Below are positions 43,852 to 55,635 of a stretch of 64,000 nt of DNA, in pieces. Each line of letters opens with the position of its first letter. The first letter of the stretch is position 1. A program made the position numbers and the translations under genes. Origin of the DNA: Chloranthus sessilifolius (Eukaryota > Streptophyta > Magnoliopsida > Chloranthales > Chloranthaceae); contig CM037590.1 of assembly GCA_021018995.1 (NCBI GenBank), positions 87,142,097 through 87,206,096 on the forward strand. Direction: 5' to 3'. The notes beneath the pieces were generated by a model, which was not told the DNA's origin, made no database searches, and worked only from the letters and a program-made list of their open reading frames with translations.

Positions 43852-46800
43852 ATGGCTCCTAAAAGTGCACCTGTGAAGAGAGCCAGGGACCAGGCCACCG
43901 TGGAGCCTGCCCCTAAGAAAGCCAAGTCCTCTACGGCACAATAAAAAGGGAAGGAAGTGGTTCCTCAGGTGGCTGAACAAACACCTGACTACTCTACACC
44001 CTCTGAGCTCCTCATTTCCATTCCTTTAGAGCCTGAAGCCATTTTTGATATATCTTTCTTTCAATCTGAGCCGTTGTCAGCACCTGCTAGTGAGTTCTTA
44101 CGCAAGGCTGGTTTGTTTCCCTTGATGCAAATGATTCCTGCACTAGCCTATCCCAGGTTAGTGCAACTCTTTTACCAGCACCTTAGGGTCAGACCAGACA
44201 CACATGGGCAGCCAGGCCTCCTTGTGCTAGTTGACAATTTTGAGATGCTACTCAACCCAGCACTGATTACTGAAGTCATGGGCATCCCTGCCATTTTTAA
44301 TCCCAACTGTGGTTATGGTTCCCCTGTGAGTGCATCCATTGATATCATTGCACAGACCATTACCAGAGGTTTGAAGGCCGCAGGGGACTCCATCAGAAGA
44401 AGAGATTTGGATCCCAAATTGCTGTTCATTGATCAAGTGCTGGGGAAGAATATCTATTGCTCCGGCCATCAGCAAGAGAGGAGGACACCAATTGCTGATG
44501 CTCTCTATTCTTTCTCTCGGGGCCATGGATTTAATGCTGCATGGTTGATCTTTGAGGCCATGAAGGATATGATGGTGAAGCTCGGGCTGCAAAAGAAGAT
44601 CCACACTCTCCCCTATGGAAGACTCATAACCAAATTACTTCTGAGGGGAGGATACAAGATACCAGTGGGGGAGTTATCTGCTGACCTCACTCCCACCACT
44701 TTTGCCAAAAGACAATGGGGGATCAGTAGGAGTCTGATGGATCCCCAGAAGAAGAAGAAGAAGGCTGAAACTCGGATCATTTCTGAGCAAGGTGAGAGAA
44801 CTGCTGTGGCAAAGGCCACCCCTGCCCCCACAAAGAAGGCTAAAGCCCCTGCTGCAAAGAAGGTGGTGCAAGCTTCTGTCATCTCAGCTTCTGCAGCAAT
44901 ACCTCCATCCATCACAGCTGCCCCTCCATCAGTTTCTTTGCCTCTTCCATCTCTCCCTTTCCCTCTCTTATCTCCCTTTTCCATTCCACCACCCCCTGTG
45001 ATTCGTTCCTGGGTGGAAAGTGTTGAACCCCATGACAGCACTCCCCCTTCACCCACCTTACCTCAATATATAGCCCCAGTATCTCCAACCTCCTTTGAAC
45101 GAACCCCTGACAGCCATCCCTTGATAAGATCTTGACTTTAACCTACTTCCACCTCCCCTGTCATTCCCACAGACACACCACATACTAACCAATCCTTAGT
45201 CCAACCCCTCCCAACTACATCTCCACTCCAAGATCTTGACTTTAACCTAGCCACCACTTCAGGGTATCAGGCCTTCATGACTACCTTGCTTGATACCTTG
45301 CCAACTCATGACATCCCTCTCCCAGATTCCCCACTCCCTTCACCACATCATTCACCAGACCTTTCATCTTCTCCCCCTACAACTTTCCATCATGCCCCCA
45401 CTCCCCTTTCCAACCTGTTCCCTCCTATTCTCATACTCCACCCCACCCAACCTCAAATACCCTTACCCATATCCTCTCCCTCATACATGACCTCTAGACC
45501 CAGCTATCCACCACAACCCACACCCAAGACCAAATGAAAACTGACATCACCAACATAAAATCCACCCTTCAAACATTGACAAATCCACCCATCTCTACAC
45601 AACCTCCTACCACCCCCCTCATCCAGCCCCCTTCCACCTCTGACTCCACAGTGCAACCAGACCTCACCCCCATTGACTTACCCCCACCCTTCACCCCCCA
45701 AGACACCATACCCCACCACTCCTTCCCCACTCTACCTATCATTCCCCCACTAATATTACCTCCACCATAATTTACCAACACTTCTACCCAAACAGACCCC
45801 ATTCCTTTCCCATCCACATTTCCCATTCAACCCCACCTATTTGTAACCCCACCACTTCCATTTCGACCCTTTACCATTCCATTTTTCCCTTACCTAGAAC
45901 CATCCACCTCCACTGACATTCCTTCATTTACTTTTCCACCCATGCCTTCCATTCCACCCCTTATCCTACCCCCTCCTCAATTCACTGACCATTTCACAGA
46001 GACTGCCCCAACAACTTCTACCCCTCCTCTAGACTTCATCACTACAGCCTCCACTTTACCTCCTCAGGATCAATCACCTTCTACTTCGTCCACTCCATTT
46101 CTACCAATCTTACCCAGACACTCCTATTACACCCCTCCCTACATCACCCTCCTCCATGCCATGAGGGACAATGCCTATATCAAGAGGGATGTCCTGAGGG
46201 GCATGGCCCACCTTCAACAAGCCATTGAGTACCCCTTGCTGCAAAAATTGAGTGACCTCAAGCTTACTCACAGGCCGAAGCTGCGTGATGTTTTAAAGGG
46301 GTGGGAGTCAATTTTGGAGACCCTCAATGCAACGAAGGCTGCTGCTACTTATTACAAATTGACTGCGGAGATGGAAAAGGGCAATGCTGAGTTGGCACAG
46401 AAGAGAGCCCGGATGTTCGAAAAGAGACTGCACAATGCCGAGGAGATCCACCGTCTCACTAAGGGGCTTTCGGATGCCAACCTCCTTTATGCTGAAAAGC
46501 AGATAGAAATTTTACAAAAAAGGGTGGCATCGCTGTTAGGCCAACCAATTGAGTCCACCCCTCTCGCCACAGCACCCCCTGAGGCCCCATCCTCTTCCAC
46601 CCACCCAGGGCCATCTTCTTCCACTCCCCCTGCCCCTACACCTACACAACCTGTTCCCCCACCTCCTATAGTGCTCCTCCTCAAGTTCCCGCCTCCTCTT
46701 CCCATCCCTACTCCAGCCTCCCCGCCTGCCTCAGGCCTCCCCTGTTCCATCTCTTGCCCCTAAAAGAAAACGGACTCCTTCCAAGAAACCTCCCACCTCC

Positions 46801-47610
46801 AAAATAGCCACTGCAGCCAAAAAAGGAAAAAGGCCAGCCCCTCCATCCCCAGCTCCAAAGGTCACCAGAGCTTCTGCTCAGGATGATCCCCATGGTCACC
46901 TACTTTCCAAAGAGGAACGCAGACAGGCCGCTGCTGCCCTTGGATTGGATCCCACTGCGCTTTTTCCTTCTGACTCAGACTCTGATTCCGCCCCACCTAT
47001 GGATCCCAGTGCTAAGAATCCTGCTGCTGCTCCTTCATCAAGCCCTGCTGAACAAACATATCCTCAGCGAAGGAAGGTTACTGCCAAGAGGACTACTCAC
47101 CCAACTGCCTCTTTGAAAATTGGAAAAGCCAAACCTGCCTAGTCTAAGGAGGCACCACCAATGAGCTAGTCAGTGAAGGGGAAGAGCCCTACCATTCCTG
47201 CAGCAAAGGAACAAGACAAGTCTTCTGTGGCTCCCCCTCAGTTTGGAAAAGGAAAAAGTCCTCTCCTGCCTCAGGTACAAGAAAAAGATAAATCCCCTGT
47301 TATTCCTCCTGAGCCAGCACAAGCCCAATCCCCTCTTATCCCCCCTCCGACTCAACAAGGGCAAGCCTCCAAAGGGACAAGCTCAAAAGGTAAAAGCCCC
47401 AAAGGAAAATCTCCCACCAAACCCCTCGAGCCACCCACCGACAAAGCTTTCGCGATTCCTCCTGAGCCAAAGACCAGAAAAATGAGGGTCCGGACACCAA
47501 CCATACCCAAAACGGCGGCCCAACGGAAGGAAGAGAGGGAACGAAAGAAAAAAGAGGAGGAGGCTTACCTTCAAGAGCATGCCAAGAAGATGGGTTGGGA
47601 CAAGTTTTAA
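43852..47610 (+). pseudogene. ORF3 of element C: long protein with a plant-transposon-type domain
   Basis: Starting at 43852 (MAPKSAP), a basic patch KRARDQATVEPAPKKAK looks like a nuclear localisation signal. After a stop at 43942 the frame continues from 43957 with a region (FLRKAGLFPLM, AYPRLVQLFYQHLRV, MLLNPALITEVMGIP, about 44095-44760) that resembles the 'putative plant transposon protein' domain found in Athila-type third ORFs. Then come Pro-rich low-complexity sequence (44880-46130), a helical, probably coiled-coil part (46290-46545, AEMEKGNAELAQKRARMFEK), more Pro-rich sequence, a Lys/Ser/Pro-rich tail with KGKSP repeats, and a charged end (AKKMGWDKF). Stops lie at 43942, 45133, 45139, 45768, 47140 and 47167, with frame changes near 45530 and 46680 that cancel out. 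No membrane segment or signal peptide is seen. Role unknown. Confidence 0.7.
45126..45249 (+). repeat. 20-bp direct repeat inside ORF3
   Basis: AAGATCTTGACTTTAACCTA occurs at 45126-45145 and 45230-45249, 104 bp apart. In the ORF3 frame the first copy contains TGA and TAA; the second is read in another phase and is open. Confidence 0.85.
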
Positions 47611-49494
47611 TCCAAACTCTGATTAGATTGTACCTAGGATTTTTTCTGTTTCTCCAATCTTTTGATTCTGTTTTCTTTTAGTTTGTACACTTCTCATTTT
47701 TAATAGATTTTCTTCTTTTGTCATTTCTATTTTGCTTTATTTGTCGTGTGTTTTGCTCCATGTTCTTTCACTTCCTACTTGCAAATTAATAAGTCTGCTG
47801 CCCAGACACCTTTGACTCAGTGAGGACACTGCTCCTCATAGGTTTGGGGGTGTGGCAGGCAGACCCTACCAATAGAATAGTTAACCTAAGTGTAGTAGAG
47901 TCATCTGAGTAATATGGAAATGGATCTATGATCACTTAAGAATCATGAAAAATAAGAAATTTAAAATTTATGCAAACTTTAGACATTATAAACTTCTAAT
48001 TTTTCACATTTCCATGATGAGATCACCAAGGAAACTCACTTGTATCAGCACTGAGTGAATCATTAGAGAGAGAAAAAGGTGAGGACATACTTAAAAGTTC
48101 AAAGGAAGACCATAACCAGTGAGAAGTGGGCCTACAAAATTTTTTCTTTGAGGAGTGACTAAGGCAATTTCTTCTAGTTCTAAGGACTGGCTGAGTCACT
48201 GTGCTCACTAGAAGTTAGGCAACTCCAAGTTGAAACAATTGACAGCACTCATGAAACTTAGGAAATGATCAAGGCCTTCTCTTGGACAGTTTGAGCCTAA
48301 TAAGACCAACCTTAAGCAACTGCCCTTGTCCATACCCCCTTTGAGCTTTAAATCCTAAATTTCTTCAATATGCACCCAAGTACTTGTACCTGAACCAATG
48401 AGCCTGATTCAGCCTACCCTCACTCTGAGAATTCAGAAGGTAAAGGAGAAAGAGCTGAAGATGGAATAGCTATGGTCAACATTAAGTGAATGGAGAAGAA
48501 ATACCTCAAATTTTGCAGTATGGTAACTGAGAACATGGTGGCATTTCAGAAAAGCAAAAACGAAAATAAAAAGAAGAAAATTCCATAAAAAAGAAACAAA
48601 AACAATAATGAAGAGGAGCAAGAGAGGAGTCAAAGAAGAACTTTCTTTTTGGAAAATCAAAATCAAGAAGAGAAACTGATCACTTCAAATATGAAAATCT
48701 CAAAGAAGAAGAAAGGAGCTGAATTCAAGAAGGTGAAGTCATGAACCACCTCCTTCACTTACTGATTTCTCAATTTTGAACCCCTTTTCAATCTTCCATT
48801 CTTTTAACCCCACTCCATAAGCCACATTCCAGCCTAGTTAAAAGCCCTTGTGATCCAAAGTTGAGTAAGCTGTCATGTGGAGATAAAGAGTTATCCAATC
48901 TATGGTGAGGATGTGTCAATGATGTCAGCACCTAAGAGTTATGCCTATGCTCATGCTTATAGACCCATTTGGGGGATGTAACTGCTCTTGAGCCTGAGAG
49001 AAAATGAACCCCTCAACAAGACCCTTATGAGAGTATGCCCTAAAAAGTTTTTGGGTCTGAATTTGAATGCATTATGTATGACCTATAACCTTATTTCTAA
49101 TTTGATGATGAGCTCAGTGCTGGCACACACTTGTGCAGTTTTTTGTGGTTGTACACAGATTGAGAATGCTGTGCCTTCATGAGAAGTATATGCAGTTTAA
49201 ATTACTGTGCAATAAATGGATTAAATTTCCTTTATGCTTACTGATTCAAGAGTAAACTAAGTCTATTCCTTGACTGCTCACTTGATGATATTGCATTTTT
49301 GTTAACTGTTTCATTGAGAAGTTTGTGGGTGTCTTCACTGAAAACCCTCAGGAGACTTCACTCCTCCACTTGGGATCACCTAGGGGTTTAAAAGGCTTGG
49401 TACATATGCTAAACGTATCCGTGCTCCCTACGAAAGTGGCATTTAATTTTGGTAGTAGATTTAATGTAGCTTTGCTAAGGGACTAGCAAAGATT
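47611..49494 (+). other. Non-coding 3' region of element C
   Basis: It aligns with 31600-33450 of B and 3945-5491 of A. No conserved frame is seen. Confidence 0.6.
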
Positions 49495-49507
49495 AGGTTT
49501 GGGGGTG
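49495..49507 (+). promoter_or_regulatory. Polypurine tract of element C
   Basis: AGGTTTGGGGGTG directly before the 3' LTR, identical to B. Confidence 0.8.
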
Positions 49508-51929
49508 TGTTAAGACCTGAAAAGTACCACTTTTCACCCCTTAACTTAACCTTTGATTAGACCCTTAGCCATCTAATAATTTCTTGTTAAGTGTTTTATG
49601 TAGGTAATAATCAGCAGTGAAACAAGGCCAAGAATCCTGCTAAGGAGCCTGTTTTGGCACCAGAAGTCCCTCAGAAGGATGGACTCTGAATCCAGACTTG
49701 GAATGAGCCTCGCGCAGTCCAACTGAGCTTCCCAAGACTTTACAACAACTACTCGCGCAACTCTCGTGAAGCTCAAGGGTAGAACACATCATGCAGTCTC
49801 GCGCAGTTCAAAGCAGACCTCTCTCAACCTCACGCAGTTCACTCAGAACGGCTGAGGAGAGAGAGCTTCAGGAGACTCCTCGCACAGCTGTCGTGCAGTG
49901 GCCACGGGATGCAATTATTAGAAGATAACTCCTCGCACAGTTCTCACGCCATTCAAGAAGAAAGCATCCTCACGAAGACGGAGCCATCCTCGTGAAGATC
50001 AGTCAAGACATGAAACCTCTCATAGTTCAGAACTCATTATAGCCTTGTGAGGAAACTCGCGAAGTCCATTGAAGAGAAGTGCTCGCGAAGTTCTCGCGCT
50101 ATTCAAATCTGTCCTCGCGAAGATCAACCCAGTGATCGCGCAGCAACCTCGCGACTGCTTGAACTCCAACCCAGTGACATTTGAGGCTTTGATGTCTACT
50201 CAACCTCACGACTACCTGAAGAGCTACCACATGACAAGTCTGGGAAACAATGGCTACCTAGCGAAGCTCTGAACTTTAACTTCCATTTCTTCAGCAGAGG
50301 GCCTTCTGGGAATTTCTAGCGATTAGGGCATGCACTCCCACGCTCAAATCTCTGTGCACGCGCCCCAAGACATCCAAGGATCACTATTCGGCCATGTGAC
50401 ATTGTTAAAATTAGGGTTTCCTAACCCTAATGTGCTACCACACCACTGCTATATAAACCCATACTTAGCTTAGGTTTGGAGGGAAGAAAATCCTGGAATA
50501 GCTGGGAACACATCTCATTTCTTGGAGACTTGATCTGAGATCATTTTTCTTTTCTTTTTGTAGCTGTAAGTAGTTTTCTTTTTTTTTCTTTTCCCTTCTC
50601 TCCATAGTTCATCACTTGCTGGCTATGTCTTTGTATGCTTTTTGAACTAGATCAATGGAAGTTTTGTAATAGGATTTGTACTCTGTGGGATTTGTGTTTG
50701 AATGTGAGATGCTCTGTGCAAGGCTGCTGCCTTGTGATCCGCCATTGCTTTGGCTATGATTCAAAGCAATGGAGGACTGATTCTAAGGGCCACTCAGATC
50801 CAAGTGACCTGTGTGTCTGGGCTATCATGGTCATATACAGCCTTAGCCCCACCACAGGACCCACTAGATCTGAAATCCCAATGGGAGGTTGAGCTGGTAC
50901 CCTTATGACCATGGTGGTGGCAGTGATATTCTTGTTTTGTCTTGGGCTCTGTGAGGAGGATAGCCTCTGGGATAGTCTGTGACCATTCAAGTGGACAGGT
51001 TATAGCCTTAGGGTGTTCTAATCCACTGATCCAAGATGGATCCTTCTTCTTTACACCTGAGCTTGTAGAAGCCTGGTGGGAGATTGTATAGAGGCAGACT
51101 CCCCTATATTTGTATAGATTCACTATCAGATGTTAGATCTGATCTGGTTATAGAGATTGTAGGCTTGTGACTGGACCATTGTAGCCCCACTCAAGCAATG
51201 GACAGCTAGATCGAAGGTTGTACTCAATCTCTTGTTGGTTCTATGTGTCTGGGCTATTATGGTCCTATACAGCCTTAGCCCCACACATAGAGCTTTAGAG
51301 GTTGAGGTTCCCTATGGATTCTTGAGCTGGTAGCCTGGATGAAATAGTGCCTACAATGATAAACTTGTTTTGACCCATCCCTGGATTGTGGTTCCCCTAT
51401 GGGATAGTCTGTGACCATTTGAGTGGACAGGTTATAACCTTAAGGGATTGAATCATGGCAGAGAGATGGGTTGGATCCTTTCTCCTCAGTGGTGATAATG
51501 TATCCATTGGATAGGATTTCTATAACATCATATCTGAATCTGAGTTACAAAGCTCCTCTGATCTAGGCTCAATAACATACTTCTCACCCTTTTATCTTTA
51601 TTTTTCACTCTCTGTCCATCCTCTCTACCCTTTCTATAGTTTAGAATACCTAGAATAAGTGACCCTAAACTCCCCTCCTTTTTAGGACTGCCAGATCTGT
51701 AGTCAGATCTGGAGAGACTACTAGAGATGGCTCCCTTGGAGCTGTAGATCACCTTTCCCTGTGGGACAAACTCTTACTTATCAAAACTTGTCACAATGGA
51801 CCCTGTATCTTGCAGGTCTAGGATTTCTTAGTTGTGCTGATTCCATCCCCTATTTTACTCTTTCTTTGATTTTTAAATTTCTTTTACCACAACCAATAAA
51901 GCAAGCACACACTCAGAAATCCGCCAACA
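49508..51929 (+). repeat. 3' LTR of element C
   Basis: 2,422 bp, TGTTAAGACC to GCCAACA, collinear with 38721-41132. TATATAAA at 50450-50457. It matches the 5' LTR closely; many of the visible differences are CG to CA or TG. Confidence 0.95.
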
Positions 51930-52512
51930 GGGGGATGGATGTGAAAGCCTCTTCTGTATGGGAAGGGGTTGGGGAATGTGGCGTGGATGAGTCGGGATCG
52001 ACGTATGTCGGATCCACAACCCATGACATGGCTCGGTATCGGGTAGGATACGGATGCCTCGGGTGGGGTCCATAAAGCTCCCTCCCTCTCCCCTTGTGGG
52101 ATGACGGAGGATAAGATGATGTCGTTGTGTCGACACCATAAATCTCTATTTTGGTTTTTTGATTATTAATTTTTTTTTGAGATTTTTTTGTAAATGAAAT
52201 GATTAAGGATTCTGAGGCCTTTGAATTCCCGTCTCGGGTGACTTTCGTACCCTAAATAAGTCCCGCGGCAAGACCCTGATACACTTCGAAAGAATCAAAG
52301 GGAAACCCTTTGATCTATTGAAGGCACAGAAATCGATACAAATAACCCGATCCCCAAGAGTGGGTAAAAAAGAAGTCACCGTCCTTTGACTGACGGGGGC
52401 GTATTGGGTGTCGGATATTACGGGGCTTAAACAGAAGTGCTAAAACCACTAATCAGGGAATCCGGGAGGGTGAGATAGGCCACAGATTCAGGCAGCACTG
52501 TATAAACCAGCC

Positions 52513-52652
52513 TTGGCATAAGTATTAGATGTGCCAAGCAAAAATGCTAAGTTTTTATGCTTGGCGCATGTATTAGTTGTGCCAGAGAAAAACTCTGTAT
52601 TTTTGTCTTGGAGCATGTATTAGTTACGCCAGGCAAACAGAGGGTTTAGACA
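52513..52652. repeat. 47-48 bp tandem repeat, three copies
   Basis: TTGGCGCATGTATTAGTTGTGCC-type units start at 52513, 52561 and 52608. A fourth, isolated copy (TGGCGCATGTATTACATGTGC) lies at 54459 inside the D LTR. Confidence 0.8.
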
Positions 52653-53134
52653 AGTTTGACAGTAAAAACAGCAACCCAAAATGAGTCTCTTTTTTTTGGT
52701 TTTTTTGAAAGCAATGCTTACGGGGACAGACTGCTTAGTTGTATTGGGTCTCTCCTTACCGAACCTAAGGGATACAAGGCCAATGCGGGTCTACTAATGC
52801 TCTCCCCATGGGTTTTAGGCTTCGTAACCAGATAGGTTACCCACCCGATATACCTCCAGCATAAGCATTTTCTCAGATACTAGGTGGGCTAGTACTTTTT
52901 CGGATCATCACCACTAGGGGCTGCCGCAGTACTAAGAATCGAGAGTTTGTATGTTTACCTAGAAAAACCCAACGCTTGAAAATCTAACTCCACCAAACTC
53001 AATTAAGTTTCCTTTGTTGGTTCAATTTTAATTTTCAATTTTAGAGGAGTTTTCTTTAAAGTTCAAAAATGGGGGTGATGGTCCCATGTCGCCTCTACGG
53101 GCTGGCGTCCACTGATAGAATATGATCGCGAGAA

Positions 53135-53345
53135 AGTAAATGCACACGTAGGCCCGCCAAATGGCTAAGGCATGTAAATGATGAAAAAATTAAAGAAAAT
53201 TAAATGACAATGCGCAAGTAGGCCTGCCAATTAGCTAAGGCACTTTAAATGACGTAAATGTAGATAAAAGGAAAGACAATGCACAAGTAGGCACGTCGAT
53301 CGGCTAAGGCACGTAAATGACGTAAGAGTAGGCGTGAGAAAAAAG
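53135..53345. repeat. 70-bp tandem repeat, three copies
   Basis: Units with TGCACAAGTAGGC, GCCAAATGGCTAAGGCA and TAAATGACG start near 53141, 53211 and 53280. Confidence 0.8.
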
Positions 53346-53448
53346 ATGGAATCGTAGGGGTGAGTAAAAAATAAATAAAACAGTAAAAATGATTAGTAAA
53401 AAACAAATAAAGAAGTCAAAATTCAAGGGAAAGCTTTACTAGCTAATC

Positions 53449-53466
53449 TCCCCAGCAGAGTCGCCA
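53449..53466 (-). promoter_or_regulatory. Primer binding site of element D
   Basis: Minus-strand TGGCGACTCTGCTGGGGA, two bases after the LTR end. This sequence is known as the usual primer site of Tat/Ogre-type elements (complementary to a tRNA-Arg). Confidence 0.85.
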
Positions 53467-53468
53467 TC

Positions 53469-54898
53469 TGTGCAATCGTAGATTTGTATCAGACCCGTCG
53501 TGACGATGCGCACTCATGAAAAATTTCGAGTCGCCACCCGGAGCTTTTGGTGTCTCGAGAAATCCAAATCAAATTTATAAGCACCGAAGTGCCACAAATA
53601 TGACTTTGCTTTACCGATTCATGCCAAAGGCTCTTGGGTAGGGGCTTAGGTTATTGATCGAGAAGGTGTTAGGCACCCGATCAACCTTCTTAATACGGTC
53701 TCTACTTATGGCCAAAGACAAAATAATAGATAAAAAGGAAAAAGTACTTCCCTTTGCCCTAAGGCACTAATGATCCTCTTTGTGCCCCTCTGCTCTTATC
53801 GAAAATTTGACGGCATAACGGCACAAATGAATGGATAAAGGGGAAAATAAGAAAGTAGAGGAATAAAGGGGAGAGTCGGAGCTCTCGGGCCCTTGTTGCA
53901 CTGCGGTGGACCTTTGTGTAGGCATGCATTGGTGACCTTCCAATGGCTTGTATGGTTAGAACAAGGGTTCTAGCTCCTAGGGCTTCATAGCTAAGAGGTA
54001 GAGAGGGAGGGATAGATGATGGTTCTCACCTAAACTAGGGGATTTTTGAGGAAAGGTAAGGTCTAAAGAAAGTTTGGGAGTTCTGGAATTTGTATGCAAA
54101 AGGGGGCACCAAAGGGAGAGGGAGCTTCTTTTTTAATCTTCTCTCTTAGGAAAATTTTCCAGCCTTTTCAAATGGAGGGGTGCCTCTGTATTTATACAAA
54201 AAGGAGAGGTTAGGAGGGTGCTTAGAGGCTTAAGTTGGTTTAGCAATTAGGTAATCAAGCATCTAAAGTTTCCTAAGATTTTTGAAGCTAAGAAAAGTAT
54301 GAAAGTAGCTTTAATGGTGGATGATAGGGTAGTGATTCAAATCACTTGAGGGTTGCAAATAGGATAAGGAAGGGTGCAACAGAATAAGTGAAACACACCC
54401 AGGGCATCAAGATCTTGGGAAGTTCCTTGCCCGTGAGGGGGGGGGGTCCACATAAGGCTGGCGCATGTATTACATGTGCTAAATCCCATATGGATCCCCA
54501 CTCAAAACCCTAATTTGTCAGAAACTCTGGAACACCATATCTTTCGATGTACAGTTCCGATTGAGGTGATTCTTGACTTGTTGGAAAGTTGAAGACTTCT
54601 ATTTTTCAATGATATATGATTCAATTATAGTAGAAGATCTCAGCTAGTCTCGGTGCACCACTTTTTTATTATTACCTGGGAAAGTCTAGGTATCGAAAGG
54701 GATTCTAGAGGTTGGGATTGGTTTCTAAAGGTTCGGGGAGGTTTCTACGGGATCAGGGGTAATTCTTAAGGGTTTGGGATGACTCCTAAGGTTTTAGAAA
54801 GGTTCCTAAGGTTACGATACCTGCCATTGGAAGCTCGGAAGCGCGCCTCTCTCGAAGTGTGTTTTGAATGGGCCTGGGGCCAAATTTGGGTGTCTACA
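53469..54898 (-). repeat. 5' LTR of Tat/Ogre-like element D
   Basis: 1,430 bp, from TGTAGACACCC at 54898 to ...GATTGCACA at 53469. The start motif and the adjacent primer site fit the Tat/Ogre lineage. It contains a G10 tract at about 54437. The 3' LTR of D is not in the window. If D inserted into F, the target duplication right copy would be CCTAC at 54899-54903. Confidence 0.8.
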
Positions 54899-55611
54899 CC
54901 TACAATTTCTACGATTCACTCTTTAAGATCTTTCAATCCCTTGATTCAACGATTGTAGATTTGGGTGATGAGATCGAATAAAGCTCATACACCGACACAC
55001 CCAAGACAAGGATTACTGAACCAAAAGAAACTAAAGATAGCTATAGTTTAGAATTAATCAATTGAGTTGAGAGAATCAATCGATTAAAACAAAACAGAGA
55101 CACTACTCAGACAGTTCAACTTCTCAATCTATTGATTGAAAGCTGAAAATAAATTGATTGAGATTAAGTACACTATCTGGGTAGAATAGATAACATAAAC
55201 TGGAATGAAAATAGTTTAGATCCAGTCAATCGATTGAGACAAGCCAATCGATTGAAGAAAATTCGAGGGTTAAACAGTGAAATGACTAACAAACAGAGTC
55301 AATCGATTGAGTAAAAAAATCAGTCGATTGACTGACAAATAGTGAAATGAGTCTCAGATTTTAAGTAGCTATTTTGCAGTCAAACCACAACAGAAATAAA
55401 TTTTTTTTTTTTAAAAAAAGTGAAATAGGGAAATGGTCATAATTTCAAACCGATCGATTGGCTTTTACTAATCAATTGATTGGTGAGAAATAATGAGCTG
55501 AATGGAATACAAATTTCTGCTTCTCAGTCAATCGATTGAATATCAAAAATCAATCGGTTGACTGGCAAATAGAAAATAAAAATCTCCTAAAATCAATAAA
55601 ATTGCGTTGCT
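54899..55611 (-). mobile_element. Leader of Athila-like element F
   Basis: AT-rich DNA between the D LTR and the primer site of F. No protein frame is seen. It carries pairs of TCAATCGATTGA palindromes also present in the F LTR. The remainder of F would lie beyond element D. Confidence 0.55.
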
Positions 55612-55629
55612 TCCCCGGCAGCGGCACCA
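55612..55629 (-). promoter_or_regulatory. Primer binding site of element F (tRNA-Asp-like)
   Basis: Minus-strand TGGTGCCGCTGCCGGGGA, two mismatches to the tRNA-Asp complement, six bases after the LTR end, the Athila spacing. Confidence 0.8.
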
Positions 55630-55635
55630 AAAACT

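Larger units (their letters stand above)
38721..51929 (+). mobile_element. Athila-like element C, pol-less, with a long third ORF
   Basis: 13,209 bp with both LTRs. It contains a broken gag (41497-43037), then directly the region that follows integrase in B, then a third ORF of about 3.76 kb (43852-47610). Protease, RT, RNase H and integrase are absent; B has about 4.1 kb of sequence where C has a junction near 43020-43080. C can only have moved using proteins from other elements. Confidence 0.93.
51930..53448 (-). other. Leader and start of the gag region of element D
   Basis: This part of D lies between its primer site and the insertion of C. No long frame is conserved. The part next to C reads on the minus strand as Pro/Ser-rich text that would join the proline-rich region at 38720. 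Tandem repeats lie at 52513-52652 and 53135-53345. I see no other signals. Confidence 0.55.

Noticed and set aside
44613-45056. 147-codon antisense Gly/Ala-rich frame
   Set aside because: Shadow of the Pro-rich ORF3 on the opposite strand. Similar antisense frames at 9226-9693, 27703-28170 and 38078-38651 were rejected for the same reason.
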